Assembly (NCBI GenBank): GCA_018771605.1
Contig: CP076324.1
Span: forward strand, 806,001 to 870,000
Direction of reading: 5' to 3'
DNA: 64,000 nucleotides
DNA from: Aquificota bacterium
Lineage (GTDB): Bacteria > Aquificota > Aquificia > Aquificales > Aquificaceae
Below, in pieces: positions 9,501 through 17,075 of this stretch; positions within the stretch are counted from its first letter, which is position 1; the number at the start of each line of letters is the position of its first letter. The position numbers and the translations under genes are program-made. The notes below the pieces were generated by a model. The model was not told the DNA's origin. It did no database searches and worked only from the letters and a program-made list of their open reading frames with translations.

Positions 9501-11090
9501 GTAAACGAGTATATAGCAAGGCTAAGGCATGCCCAGCCGGGCATAACCCTTATCTCCCCACCACCACACCACGATATATACTCCATAGAGGATTTGGCAC
9601 AGCTTATAAACGACTTAAAAGAGTCAAACCCACAGGCTAAGGTATGCGTCAAGCTTGTGGCCGAAACGGGTGTGGGAACCATAGCTGCCGGTGTGGCAAA
9701 GGCCTATGCAGATATAGTGCAGATAAGCGGTGCGGAAGGCGGAACGGGCGCAAGCCCCTACTCCTCCATAAAGAACGCAGGAAACTACTGGGAGATAGGC
9801 CTCTCTGAAACTCAAAGGGTCTTGATGGAAAACAACCTAAGGGACAAGGTAAGGCTTAGGGTGGATGGTGGCATGAGGACTGGTAAGGATGTGATCATAG
9901 CTGCCCTTCTTGGTGCGGAGGAGTTTGGCTTTGGCACGGCGGCCATGATAGCGGAAGGTTGTGTGATGGCAAGGCTTTGCCACACCAATCAATGTCCCAC
10001 AGGTGTGGCCACCCAAGACCCCAAATACAGGGAGAAGTTTAAAGGAAAGGTGGAAAACGTAATGGCCTACTTTAGGGCTGTGGCGCAAGAGGTGAGGGAA
10101 ATATTGGCGGAGATGGGAGTAAGGTCTCTTGATGAGATAATAGGAAGGAGAGACTTGCTTGATATAAAAACTTACGACCACATACCCGGTTCCAAGAGGG
10201 TAAAACTGGAAGAGTTTTTAAAGGAGGGCTATCCCAAAGACAAACCCTTAAGGTGTATGCAGGAGAGGAACGACAACCCAAGAAGGAGCGACCTGGCAAA
10301 GAGGCTGGAGGAGGAGGTTCTTCCATACATAGAAAGGGGAGAAAGGTTTTACGGAGAGTATACTATAAGGAACGTAGACAGAAGCGTGCCTACAAGGCTT
10401 GCTTATTACATAGCCTTAAAGTATAGAGATGAAGGCCTTCCTGAGGATACCATACAGCTTGTCTTTAAAGGCACTGCAGGCCAGAGCTTTGGAGCCTTCA
10501 ACCACAAAGGAATGTCCTTGACCCTTATAGGTGATGCCAACGACTATGTAGGTAAGGGCATGTACGGTGGAAGGATAGTCATAAGGCCTTACGATGTGGA
10601 GGACACTCAAAACCATGTGATCATGGGCAATACATGCCTTTATGGTGCCACAGGTGGTGAGCTATACGCCAGCGGAAAGGCTGGAGAGAGGTTTGCAGTA
10701 AGGAACAGTGGAGCTATGGCGGTGGTGGAAGGTGCTGGCATGCACTGCTGTGAGTATATGACCGGTGGTGTGGTAGTGGTCCTTGGCCCTGTGGGAATGA
10801 ACTTTGGAGCGGGAATGACCGGAGGCTATGCCTACGTTCTTGATGAAGATATAGACCTTAAGATAAACAAGGATTATGTGATTACGAGGGAGCTTTTGGA
10901 TGCCGAAAGGGAAGAGCTAAGAGGTCTAATAGAAAAGCATGCGGGCTATACACAAAGCCCATGGGCCAAGCATATATTGGAAAACTGGGAGGACTTTGTG
11001 GAAAGGTTTAGAAAGGTTATGCCCATTGAGCAGTGCAAGAGGGACCCCTATGGCATTACAGACCAGTGTGAGATAGAGGTTCAAAAATAA
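6600..11090 (+). CDS. gltB: Glutamate synthase large subunit (GOGAT)
   Basis: Converts glutamine and 2-oxoglutarate to two glutamates, the main route of ammonia assimilation. The product has 1496 residues. Cys9 (DSCGVGF) is the glutaminase nucleophile of the N-terminal amidotransferase domain. The FMN/synthase domain carries GGMSLGALSPEAH and the three 3Fe-4S cysteines Cys1121, Cys1127 and Cys1132 (C-x5-C-x4-C). The glycine-rich GXGXG beta-helix domain forms the last 230 residues. The ATG has a strong SD (GAGGTGAAGG) 3 nt upstream; a TTG 15 nt earlier is less likely. No gltD lies next to it, so the electron donor (NAD(P)H via a distant gltD, or ferredoxin) is unresolved. Confidence 0.97.
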   Translation: MELLEYDSCGVGFVCNIKGEKSHQIVSWGIRAVKNLTHRGAVGGDGKTGDGAGVLIEVPRRFFADFIDKEGLELSSLENLAVGAVFLYEDVRPQIEEYIRKSPFSLVGWREVPVDKSAVGESALKVMPKIFHLLLDTEKCDPERRELELYILRRRIETDKKIKDKVYFASLSSKTLVYKGMLVAPQLDVFYPELRDERIESSFCLFHQRYSTNTFPNWKLAQPFRYLAHNGEINTLLGNRNWMRALEHELQHEVFGDNIKLVRPLVYNDESDSASLDRVFELLLLVGYSPEHAINMLIPPAWEGMPWLSKEVRDFFEYQSLLMKPWDGPASIAFTDGKKIGAHLDRNGLRPARYVLTEDGILVLGSEVGMVDLEDRKVLKKGRLGPGDTLVVDLSKGEVKETEQILKELASKKPYGEWLEKHLVRLWKIVKDYNLPEPKEDPERIRKLVAFGYTQEEIKHVLTPMAEEGKEVTFSMGDDTPIPPLSEKPVLLFRYFKQRFAQVTNPPIDPIRERSVMSLKMNLGHKRNFLKEDEEHAKRLQIESPILLPYQFKALMEQKDFKVAWVPMTYPKERSYCVVELQDLAGERRITDILYDAMYEGISICDLRLGVEIVCRRVEEAVREGANIVVLSDRNISKHRLAVPSLLAVSAVFKWLSDRGLANRVSIVVETGEARDTHHMACLIGYGASAIYPYLMYELIGELCQKGEIKVPYDKALFNYKKALEDGLLKIMSKMGISTLNSYQGAKIFDTVCLNRDFVEEYFPGTPTTLESDGIFEIQNSLLARHDAAYETDSPQLDYGGDMKFRKGGQYHAWSPFVVRALHKFLETKDYKDYKEFSRIANEEHPTFIRHLLDYKRAEKPIPIEEVEPVESILKRFVTGGMSLGALSPEAHEVIAEACNRLGMKSNSGEGGEDPARYWTIKNSAIKQVASGRFGVTPTYLASAKDIEIKIAQGAKPGEGGQLPGKKVNEYIARLRHAQPGITLISPPPHHDIYSIEDLAQLINDLKESNPQAKVCVKLVAETGVGTIAAGVAKAYADIVQISGAEGGTGASPYSSIKNAGNYWEIGLSETQRVLMENNLRDKVRLRVDGGMRTGKDVIIAALLGAEEFGFGTAAMIAEGCVMARLCHTNQCPTGVATQDPKYREKFKGKVENVMAYFRAVAQEVREILAEMGVRSLDEIIGRRDLLDIKTYDHIPGSKRVKLEEFLKEGYPKDKPLRCMQERNDNPRRSDLAKRLEEEVLPYIERGERFYGEYTIRNVDRSVPTRLAYYIALKYRDEGLPEDTIQLVFKGTAGQSFGAFNHKGMSLTLIGDANDYVGKGMYGGRIVIRPYDVEDTQNHVIMGNTCLYGATGGELYASGKAGERFAVRNSGAMAVVEGAGMHCCEYMTGGVVVVLGPVGMNFGAGMTGGYAYVLDEDIDLKINKDYVITRELLDAEREELRGLIEKHAGYTQSPWAKHILENWEDFVERFRKVMPIEQCKRDPYGITDQCEIEVQK

Positions 11091-12223
11091 GGGCAGTAAG
11101 GCTTTTCTCCTTTGCCCTCTATGACTCTGGAGAAACCATCTTAGGAGCCCTCCTCTTCTCCACCCTTTACCCCCTCTATATTACCCAGCACATAGACGTA
11201 AAAACCTATTCAACCCTCTATGGCCTTGCCTTTTTACTTTCCTTTTTTATTGCCCTAAGGCTTAGCAAAGTGGCAGATTACAGAGGCCTAAGGAAGACAT
11301 TCTTCAGCCTCTTTAGCCTTCTCATACCACTTGTTTGCTTTGCCCTCTACCTTTCCTTTCACAGTGTAGAATTGAACTTCCTCCTTTACCTTCTTTTGGC
11401 CATCATCCACCAGCAGGCCATGCTCTTTTATAACTCCTTGCTAAAAATCTTTGAGACAAAAGGGACGGCCTCCGGCCTTGGTGTGGCCTTGGGCTACGTT
11501 GGCTCTGCGGTGGCTTTAATACTTTTTGCACCAAGGCTTAGCCTTCCCACAGCCTTCATCTTCATAGCCCTTATCTTTTTCCTTTTGTCCCTTCCTTCCC
11601 TAATTTACCTCACAGAACCAAAAGAAAGACAGATCATAAGCATAAGGGAGGTTCTAAAGGACAAAAACTTTCTTTTAACCATGGCATCCATGCTTTTGCT
11701 TATGGAGCTTGCCAATACCATGATAGCCATGATGGGGGTCTATTTGAGGGAGGTCTATGGGCTAAAGGAGGGGGAGATATACAGGACCATAGGCCTTTCG
11801 GCCATTGGCGGTGTGCTTGGAGGCCTTCTGTGGGGAAGGCTTACAGATAGAATTTCGGCCAACAGGCTTTTCCCTTTTGGCTTTTTTCTTTGGAGTGCCT
11901 TTTTAATACTCCTTTTCTTCACGCCAAGGTCCATGATACTCCTACTTGGCCTCTTTGCAGGCCTTTCCCTCTCCCACCTTTGGACCACATCAAGAGTGCT
12001 TCTTATTGAAAAATTCACAAAGGGAGACATAGCCATAAGGTTTTCTTTCTATTCCCTTAGCGAGCGTATAGCCTCAAGCTTGGGCCTCTTAAGCTGGTCC
12101 CTATTACTCTATCTTACAGGCGGAAACTACAGGCTTTCTGCCCTTCTCATGCTTGTCTTTCCCATTCTGGGCTTTGTCATATACAAGCTTTCAAACAGGA
12201 GGCCTCAGATATATGGGTTCTAA
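11087..12223 (+). CDS. MFS permease, apparent ATA start codon
   Basis: A 378-residue multi-helix transporter of the major facilitator superfamily. The opening FALYDSGETILGALLFSTLYPLYIT resembles the first helix of UMF1/Atg22-type permeases (YDxxxxxF...PLY). No ATG, GTG, TTG or CTG exists in frame between the preceding stop (11069) and a GTG at 11270. Starting at that GTG would remove the first two helices. An ATA at 11087, overlapping the gltB TAA and preceded by GAGG at a good 8-9 nt spacing, is the best start. Substrate unknown. The 3' end converges on tsaB with a 33-nt overlap. Confidence 0.75.
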   Translation: MRAVRLFSFALYDSGETILGALLFSTLYPLYITQHIDVKTYSTLYGLAFLLSFFIALRLSKVADYRGLRKTFFSLFSLLIPLVCFALYLSFHSVELNFLLYLLLAIIHQQAMLFYNSLLKIFETKGTASGLGVALGYVGSAVALILFAPRLSLPTAFIFIALIFFLLSLPSLIYLTEPKERQIISIREVLKDKNFLLTMASMLLLMELANTMIAMMGVYLREVYGLKEGEIYRTIGLSAIGGVLGGLLWGRLTDRISANRLFPFGFFLWSAFLILLFFTPRSMILLLGLFAGLSLSHLWTTSRVLLIEKFTKGDIAIRFSFYSLSERIASSLGLLSWSLLLYLTGGNYRLSALLMLVFPILGFVIYKLSNRRPQIYGF

Positions 12224-12766
12224 AAGCACGGGGTTATCACCACCATAGCCTTCCATTAACCTTTTGTATGCCCAAAGGCCACCATAGAGGGAAAAGGGAA
12301 AAAACTCAAGAGAGATATCTCCCAGGCCTTGACCGCTTAGCCCTACCACCTTTATGCTTTCCGGCAAGCTTTTTAAAACCTCTATCTCCCCTATCTTCCC
12401 ATCTTTGCATCTTCTACAAAATATCTGGTTGCTAACTTTGAGTGCCACACAAAACTCCCCTTCCCTTTTTAGAAAGTGGCACATCATATAGAGGTTTTCA
12501 TAGCCCACTATGGGCTTTTTGGTAAGGTATGCCAAGGTCTTCATAAAGGTTATGCCTATCCTCAAGGAGGTCAAATAGCCCACCCCCAAAGAGACGGCGA
12601 AGGCATCCATATGCTCTGGCTCTACGCCAAGGCTTTTCAGCAAAGAAGGCAGATGTTCTAAGGTCTTTTTCCCATCATCCACATAGTGGTGCAAGACCAC
12701 CTTGCCATCCTCTATAAGGGTGAGGTTTATAAAAGAAAAGGAAGTGTCAAGGGATAGTAGCCTCAT
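12191..12766 (-). CDS. tsaB: tRNA t6A-modification accessory protein TsaB
   Basis: TsaB (YeaZ) is the inactive Kae1-like partner that scaffolds TsaD in N6-threonylcarbamoyladenosine synthesis at tRNA position 37. The protein has 191 residues and the ASKHA N-terminal half: MRLLSLDTSFSFINLTL, FAVSLGVGYLTSLRIGIT and the KTLAYLTKKPIVG segment, all family features. The C-terminal half is shorter than in Escherichia coli. A TAAAAT lies 10 nt before the ATG, and the promoter region is shared with the divergent methyltransferase gene (29-bp gap). Confidence 0.9.
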   Translation of the reverse strand: MRLLSLDTSFSFINLTLIEDGKVVLHHYVDDGKKTLEHLPSLLKSLGVEPEHMDAFAVSLGVGYLTSLRIGITFMKTLAYLTKKPIVGYENLYMMCHFLKREGEFCVALKVSNQIFCRRCKDGKIGEIEVLKSLPESIKVVGLSGQGLGDISLEFFPFSLYGGLWAYKRLMEGYGGDNPVLLEPIYLRPPV

Positions 12767-12795
12767 GGGTGTGTTTATTTTACAATAGATAGTGT

Positions 12796-14040
12796 ATGGA
12801 AGGAAGGCATAAGGCGAGATTGATCATAGGTGATAGTAGGAGTATGGCTGAAGTAAAGGATGGGGAAGTGGATTTAATCATAACATCTCCGCCTTACTGG
12901 CATTTAAAGGATTATGGAGTTAAAGGACAGATAGGATACGGTCAAACTCTCCATGAATACCTTACAGACCTATATATGGTATGGAAGGAGTGTTTTAGGG
13001 TGCTTCGGGAGGGCGGTAGGCTATGTATAAACATTGGAGATCAATTTTCAAGAGCTGTTGTATATGGAAGGTATAAGGTTATACCTATCCATGCCGAGAT
13101 AATAAGCCAGTGCGAAAGTATAGGCTTTGATTACCTTGGCTCTATAATATGGCAAAAAAAGACCACCATGAACACCACAGGCGGAGCTGTAGTTATGGGT
13201 TCCTTTCCTTATCCACCTAATGGCATAGTGGAAATAGACTATGAGTTTATTCTCATATTTAAAAAACCTGGTAAGAATAAGATTGTGCCAAAGGAAATAA
13301 AAGAGGCTTCAAAGCTTACAAAAGAGGAATGGAAAGAATATTTTTCTGGGCATTGGCGGTTTGCAGGGGCTAAGAAGATAGGCCACGAGGCTATGTTTCC
13401 AGAAGAGCTTCCAAAAAGGCTTATAAAAATGTTTTCCTTTGTAGGCGATACGGTGCTAGACCCCTTTCTTGGTAGTGGAACCACTATGAAGGTTGCAATG
13501 GAATTAAACAGAAAAGCCATAGGCTACGAGATAAACAAAGAATTTCTTAGTCTAATCTTGTCAAAAATAGGAGATGCTAATCAGATTGACATTATTGAAA
13601 GAGAAGTTGATATTGTAAATAAGCCACCCATAGAATATTTACCAAGAATAAAAGATGCTAAACCGCTTATAGAACCAAAGAGTTTTAACTTTAATGGAGA
13701 AAGGTTATATAAAGTTATTAGAATTTTAAATGAAGAAACTATTGAGACCAATACAGGTTTAAATATAAAGTTCCTGGGGGTTAAAGTCATAGATAGAGAA
13801 AGGACGCTGAAGTATTTAAAGGATTATATTCTTGGAAAGGAAATATTCATAAGAAATTACCAAGTGCTTGATGAACATACAGTAAAAGCTTATGTTTATT
13901 TAAAAAATAAAATCTTTGTAAATGCCTACCTTTTAAAATCCGGCTTAGCACTGCCAGACTTATCTGAAAACCACCTTTATAAGAAAAAATTTATCAAACT
14001 ATGGCAGGAGGTATCCAGTGGGGAAAGAGTGGATACTTAA
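12796..14040 (+). CDS. Beta-class N4-cytosine DNA methyltransferase with SNase-like C-terminal domain
   Basis: A 414-residue modification enzyme. TSPPYW at 30-35 (motif IV) precedes DPFLGSGTT at 222-230 (motif I), the beta-class order; SPPY with Trp is typical of N4-cytosine methylases. Residues about 300-405 look like a staphylococcal-nuclease fold: IKFLGVKVI, then LKYLKDYILGKEIFI, then KAYVYLKNKIFVNAYLLKSG. The catalytic Arg/Glu/Asp positions are not conserved, so this part may bind DNA or a partner. The 3' end overlaps an MjaI-like endonuclease gene by 23 nt. By analogy with that system the predicted target is CTAG (inference). TACAAT lies 9 nt before the ATG. Confidence 0.88.
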   Translation: MEGRHKARLIIGDSRSMAEVKDGEVDLIITSPPYWHLKDYGVKGQIGYGQTLHEYLTDLYMVWKECFRVLREGGRLCINIGDQFSRAVVYGRYKVIPIHAEIISQCESIGFDYLGSIIWQKKTTMNTTGGAVVMGSFPYPPNGIVEIDYEFILIFKKPGKNKIVPKEIKEASKLTKEEWKEYFSGHWRFAGAKKIGHEAMFPEELPKRLIKMFSFVGDTVLDPFLGSGTTMKVAMELNRKAIGYEINKEFLSLILSKIGDANQIDIIEREVDIVNKPPIEYLPRIKDAKPLIEPKSFNFNGERLYKVIRILNEETIETNTGLNIKFLGVKVIDRERTLKYLKDYILGKEIFIRNYQVLDEHTVKAYVYLKNKIFVNAYLLKSGLALPDLSENHLYKKKFIKLWQEVSSGERVDT

Positions 14041-14692
14041 CATAGCAACCAATAGATGGGGCTATAACAAGAAAAAGTATGTAGGCCCTGTAGCAGAATG
14101 GATTCGTGAAGCTTCTCCTAAGAATTTGGAAGAATGGAAGGAACGTTATTATGAAAAATTATTAGAAAAGCTTAAAAGTGAAGGTGTGGATTTAACTCCT
14201 GATGAGTATCTTGAAAACTTAGGACAGAAGTTATATGTAAAAATTTCGGAGGTGCTACAGTCAGAAATATCTGAAATAACGCAGGAGGATTGTATAAGTT
14301 ATATAAAAGAGCTGGTACTTAACAGAACTTATGAAGGGTATAGAACAGAGATTGATACCATATACGGACAATTGGCGGATTATCTTGGCGTTGAGATAAG
14401 GCCCGCTCCAGACGAGTGGGACAGGTTATACAATGTAGATTTTTATATAGAGGTTGATGGAAAGTATATAGGCTTGCAAATAAAACCCATAACTTATAAA
14501 CACACATCTAATATTCATAAATGGGAGGATATACTGAAGAGAACTCATGAAAAATTTAAAAGTGAATTTGGGGGAAGTGTTTTTATAGTCTTTTCAATAA
14601 AAGAAAAAGATAAAAAGGTGATATATAACAAAGAAATTGTAGAAGAGATAAGAAAAGAAATTGAGAGATTGAAAGGAGAGCAGGGTAAGTAA
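14018..14692 (+). CDS. MjaI-like type II restriction endonuclease
   Basis: A 224-residue protein whose opening, WILNIATNRWGYNKKKYVGP followed by VAEWIREASPKNLEEW, matches my memory of the MjaI restriction enzyme family (target CTAG). A plausible PD-(D/E)xK active site is Asp141 (YNVDFYIEV) followed by Gln154-x-Lys156 (LQIKPI), a D...QxK variant. It overlaps the methyltransferase gene by 23 nt, so both should be made together. The codon mix is AT-richer than the neighbours (many AAA, ATA and TTA), suggesting acquisition. Family assignment is from memory and should be searched; a two-gene restriction-modification unit is well supported by layout. Confidence 0.72.
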   Translation: MGKEWILNIATNRWGYNKKKYVGPVAEWIREASPKNLEEWKERYYEKLLEKLKSEGVDLTPDEYLENLGQKLYVKISEVLQSEISEITQEDCISYIKELVLNRTYEGYRTEIDTIYGQLADYLGVEIRPAPDEWDRLYNVDFYIEVDGKYIGLQIKPITYKHTSNIHKWEDILKRTHEKFKSEFGGSVFIVFSIKEKDKKVIYNKEIVEEIRKEIERLKGEQGK

Positions 14693-14699
14693 GGTGGCT

Positions 14700-15260
14700 A
14701 TGATCTTTGATATGGAAAGGCCTGAGGGCTTTGACCCTTATGAGGTGCTTACAAGCCTTGTGGTGCCAAGGCCCATAGCATGGGTATCTTCTATGAGCCA
14801 GGAGGGCCTTTTGAACCTTGCACCCTTTAGCTTTTACAATGCGGTATGCGATGAGCCACCGGTTATCCTTATATCTATAAGCAAAAGGGAGGACGGTAGC
14901 AGGAAGGACACAGCGAGGAACATCCTTAGCACAGGCGAGTTTGTGATAAATCTTGTCTCAGAAGAGCTAATCAAAGAGGTGAAGATAAGCTCGGAAGACT
15001 TTCCACCAGAGGTAAGCGAGTTTGAAAGGGCTGGCCTTGAGCCGGCAGAAAGCTATAAGGTAAGGGTGCCAAGGGTGGCAAGGGCTAAAGCATGGCTTGA
15101 ATGTAGGCTTTTAAAACACGAAGAACTTTTTGGCTATGACCTCATCTTTGGCAGGGTCCTTTTGGCCGGTGCAGAAAGCCTAAATGTGTGGTCCTTGAGG
15201 CCTGTTGGTAGGGTCTTTGGAGGCTTTTGTAAAATCATTGAGATAAATCAAGAACTTTAA
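14700..15260 (+). CDS. Flavin reductase-like FMN-binding protein
   Basis: An NAD(P)H:flavin oxidoreductase-type split-barrel protein of about 186 residues. The N-terminal VVPRPIAWVSSMSQEGLLNL and the following LAPFSFYNAVCDEPPVI are the family's flavin-binding blocks, and SRKDTARNILSTGEFVIN is also typical. Two starts fit: ATG at 14700 with AAGG 5 nt upstream, or the GTG 6 nt earlier. Possible roles are flavin reduction or electron transfer; the 2Fe-2S ferredoxin that follows 29 nt downstream may be a partner (inference). Confidence 0.85.
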   Translation: MIFDMERPEGFDPYEVLTSLVVPRPIAWVSSMSQEGLLNLAPFSFYNAVCDEPPVILISISKREDGSRKDTARNILSTGEFVINLVSEELIKEVKISSEDFPPEVSEFERAGLEPAESYKVRVPRVARAKAWLECRLLKHEELFGYDLIFGRVLLAGAESLNVWSLRPVGRVFGGFCKIIEINQEL

Positions 15261-15289
15261 GGCATTTCAAGATTAAAATAAATATTGCA

Positions 15290-15577
15290 ATGGCTAAGGT
15301 AAAGATAAACGGAAAGGTGTTGGAAATTCCGGCGGGCGTAAAGTTTGGCGAATACCATCATGAGATAGAAAAGGCTGGGGTTGAGTTTGGTTGCACCGAC
15401 GGTCAGTGTGGTGTTTGTGTATGCACTGTGGTAAAGGGGCTTGAGTGCCTGGCAGAGCCTTCCGAGCAGGAGGAAGAAACCCTCTGGCGCATAGGAGAGT
15501 ATGAGGAGAACAGGAGGCTCACCTGTCAGCTTGTTATAGAAAAGGAAGGCTGTGAGATAGAGCTGGAGACGGATTAA
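15290..15577 (+). CDS. 2Fe-2S ferredoxin
   Basis: A 95-residue plant/adrenodoxin-type ferredoxin, a small soluble electron carrier. The cluster ligands are Cys35, Cys40, Cys43 (FGCTDGQCGVCVC, C-x4-C-x2-C) and Cys79 (RRLTCQL); an extra Cys45 follows. The gene is preceded by TAAAAT 10 nt before the ATG and no SD. It ends 4 nt inside the convergent DUF2892 gene. The neighbouring flavin reductase is a plausible redox partner. Confidence 0.93.
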   Translation: MAKVKINGKVLEIPAGVKFGEYHHEIEKAGVEFGCTDGQCGVCVCTVVKGLECLAEPSEQEEETLWRIGEYEENRRLTCQLVIEKEGCEIELETD

Positions 15578-15780
15578 CAGGTGCATTCCTTTATGCCCAG
15601 CCTCCTGTAAAGGCTAATTACAGGACACCATCCAGTAAAGGCAGACTGTATTTGGTTTATGGACATAAAGACTATAAAGAGCTTCCAAAACCAATGAATG
15701 TCCGCAGGACGTATGGCTATAAGAAAGACTATCAAAAGCACCAAACCAGAGGTTAGTCTAAGGGCCCTATCCATAGTCAT
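15574..15780 (-). CDS. DUF2892 (YgaP-type) small membrane protein
   Basis: A 68-residue inner-membrane protein with two hydrophobic helices, about 8-26 and 30-46. MTMDRALRLTSGL and SAFTGWCPVISLYRRLGIK match the DUF2892 family, which is often fused or linked to rhodanese domains in sulfur metabolism (YgaP). The conserved GWCP cysteine and the C-terminal KECTC are visible. A GGAGG lies 9 nt before the ATG, with a minus-strand TATAAT at 15801-15806. It converges on the ferredoxin gene. Confidence 0.85.
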   Translation of the reverse strand: MTMDRALRLTSGLVLLIVFLIAIRPADIHWFWKLFIVFMSINQIQSAFTGWCPVISLYRRLGIKECTC

Positions 15781-15904
15781 GGCTTACCTCCACGCATAAG
15801 ATTATAAGAATATTCTAATTTACTTAAAAGCCTTAGTCAAGAGGTAAGGGAGGTTGTTTCAAAAATCCATCCTACTTAAGGACCTGTTCCCGCATCCTAA
15901 GCTT

Positions 15905-15910
15905 TATAAT
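15905..15910 (+). promoter_or_regulatory. -10 element of gspG
   Basis: TATAAT ends 6 nt before the ATG of gspG, too close for a ribosome-binding site. Transcription would begin at or near the A of the start codon, predicting a leaderless message. Confidence 0.6.
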
Positions 15911-15916
15911 TTTCCT

Positions 15917-16318
15917 ATGAGGCAGAAGGGCTTTACACTTATAGAGCTTTTGGTGGTTATCATCATCCTTGGTATATTGGCAGCCATAGTGGTTCCAAGG
16001 ATAACAGGAAGGGTGGATGAGGCAAAGATTGAGGCTACCAAAGTTCAGATGAAGGCCATAAAGGATGCCTTGGAACAGTATAAACTTGACAACGGCTTTT
16101 ATCCCACCACAGAACAAGGGCTAAAGGCCCTTGTGGAAAAACCCACCACACCACCCATACCCCAAAGGTGGAGGCAGTATCTGGACAAGCTTCCAAAGGA
16201 TGCTTGGGACAGGGATTTTATATATATGTCTCCTGGGATAGGAAGGCCATATGAACTGAGGTCTATGGGGCCGGATGGAAAGGAAGGCACGGAAGACGAT
16301 ATAGATGTGTGGCAATAG
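15917..16318 (+). CDS. gspG: Type II secretion major pseudopilin GspG
   Basis: GspG is the main subunit of the periplasmic pseudopilus that drives type II secretion. The chosen ATG gives [19 protein letters not shown], with the prepilin peptidase site after Gly5, Phe6 and Glu10. An upstream in-frame ATG would put 21 extra residues before this short leader and is rejected. The protein has 133 residues. [15 protein letters not shown] and the C-terminal [12 protein letters not shown]-like segment ([15 protein letters not shown]) are the GspG calcium-binding features. First gene of a secretion operon (G, two minor pseudopilins, C, D, N). Confidence 0.95.
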   Translation: MRQKGFTLIELLVVIIILGILAAIVVPRITGRVDEAKIEATKVQMKAIKDALEQYKLDNGFYPTTEQGLKALVEKPTTPPIPQRWRQYLDKLPKDAWDRDFIYMSPGIGRPYELRSMGPDGKEGTEDDIDVWQ

Positions 16319-16610
16319 GGGCTTTACCCTTCTTGAGCTTTTGGTGGCGCTTGTTGTGCTTGCAGTGGGCTTTTCTGTAGTCTTTGAAGTTTTATCCTTT
16401 GCAAGGCTTGAGTATTCAAATGCTTATGAACTTTCCGAAGACCTAATAAAGCTCAATAACGCTCTGGTGGAGGGAAAAACAGAAGGCTTGGAGGTGGAAA
16501 AGAAAAGCCTTGAGGATTATCCACAGCTGGAAGAGATAAGCTACAGGCTTGGGTCTGCGGAAGTATTTATCTATAAATTAAAAGATGAAAAGGGCCTTTA
16601 CCCTCATTGA
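16305..16610 (+). CDS. Minor type II secretion pseudopilin (GspH/I-like)
   Basis: A 101-residue prepilin-like protein: [22 protein letters not shown] has the peptidase cleavage Gly6, Phe7 and Glu11 followed by the hydrophobic helix. The rest is short and charged, without a recognisable globular signature, so GspH and GspI cannot be separated; position after gspG favours either. It overlaps gspG by 14 nt and the next pseudopilin gene by 26 nt, consistent with tight co-translation. Confidence 0.82.
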   Translation: MCGNRGFTLLELLVALVVLAVGFSVVFEVLSFARLEYSNAYELSEDLIKLNNALVEGKTEGLEVEKKSLEDYPQLEEISYRLGSAEVFIYKLKDEKGLYPH

Positions 16611-17070
16611 AGTGCTTTTAGCTTTGACCCTAATGGGCCTCTTTTTGGGCTTGCTTTCCTATAGCTTTTACTCTTCTTTGCGTAGCTCCTATCTTCTCTC
16701 CCAGTCTTCACAGCTCACAAAGGAAGAGATATTGCTCTTTTGGAACCTTCAAAGAAAGCTAATAGGCGCCACAGACCTTTACTTAAGAAAGGATGCTATC
16801 TTTATGATAACTTCCTCCGGGGATTACTATCAAGGCATAGTAAAGTGTGCATACATATACAAGGATGGCTGGCTCTATTACTATGAGTTTCCCTACCCTT
16901 ATGGGGATATAGCCTTTTATGAGGAGGACAGACTTATAAAGCTTGGAAGGTTTAAGGACCTTTCCTTTAGGGCCTTTTCCAACGGAAGCTACTATGAGGA
17001 GTTTAAAGGGCTTCCTCAGTGGGTTGAACTGTTCTTTGAAGGGAAGCTTTTGAGGATAGGTTTACAATAA
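16585..17070 (+). CDS. Minor type II secretion pseudopilin (GspJ-like)
   Basis: A 161-residue pseudopilin beginning [19 protein letters not shown]. The residue before the cleavage site is Ala rather than the usual Gly, although Phe at +1 and Glu at +5 are kept. The C-terminal globular part contains YYQGIVKCAYIYKDGWLYYY and is rich in Tyr. Length and position suit GspJ, which caps the pseudopilus with I and K. It overlaps the preceding pseudopilin gene by 26 nt. Confidence 0.8.
   Translation: MKRAFTLIEVLLALTLMGLFLGLLSYSFYSSLRSSYLLSQSSQLTKEEILLFWNLQRKLIGATDLYLRKDAIFMITSSGDYYQGIVKCAYIYKDGWLYYYEFPYPYGDIAFYEEDRLIKLGRFKDLSFRAFSNGSYYEEFKGLPQWVELFFEGKLLRIGLQ
17063..17068 (+). promoter_or_regulatory. 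-10-like element before gspC
   Basis: TACAAT inside the last codons of the gspJ-like gene ends 7 nt before the gspC ATG. It could give an internal leaderless gspC-D-N transcript. Confidence 0.4.
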
Positions 17071-17075
17071 TTAAC

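Noticed and set aside
11069-11270. Frameshift or pseudogene at the start of the MFS permease.
   Set aside because: The frame is open without interruption from 11072 to 12223 and encodes sensible helices; only the start codon is unusual.
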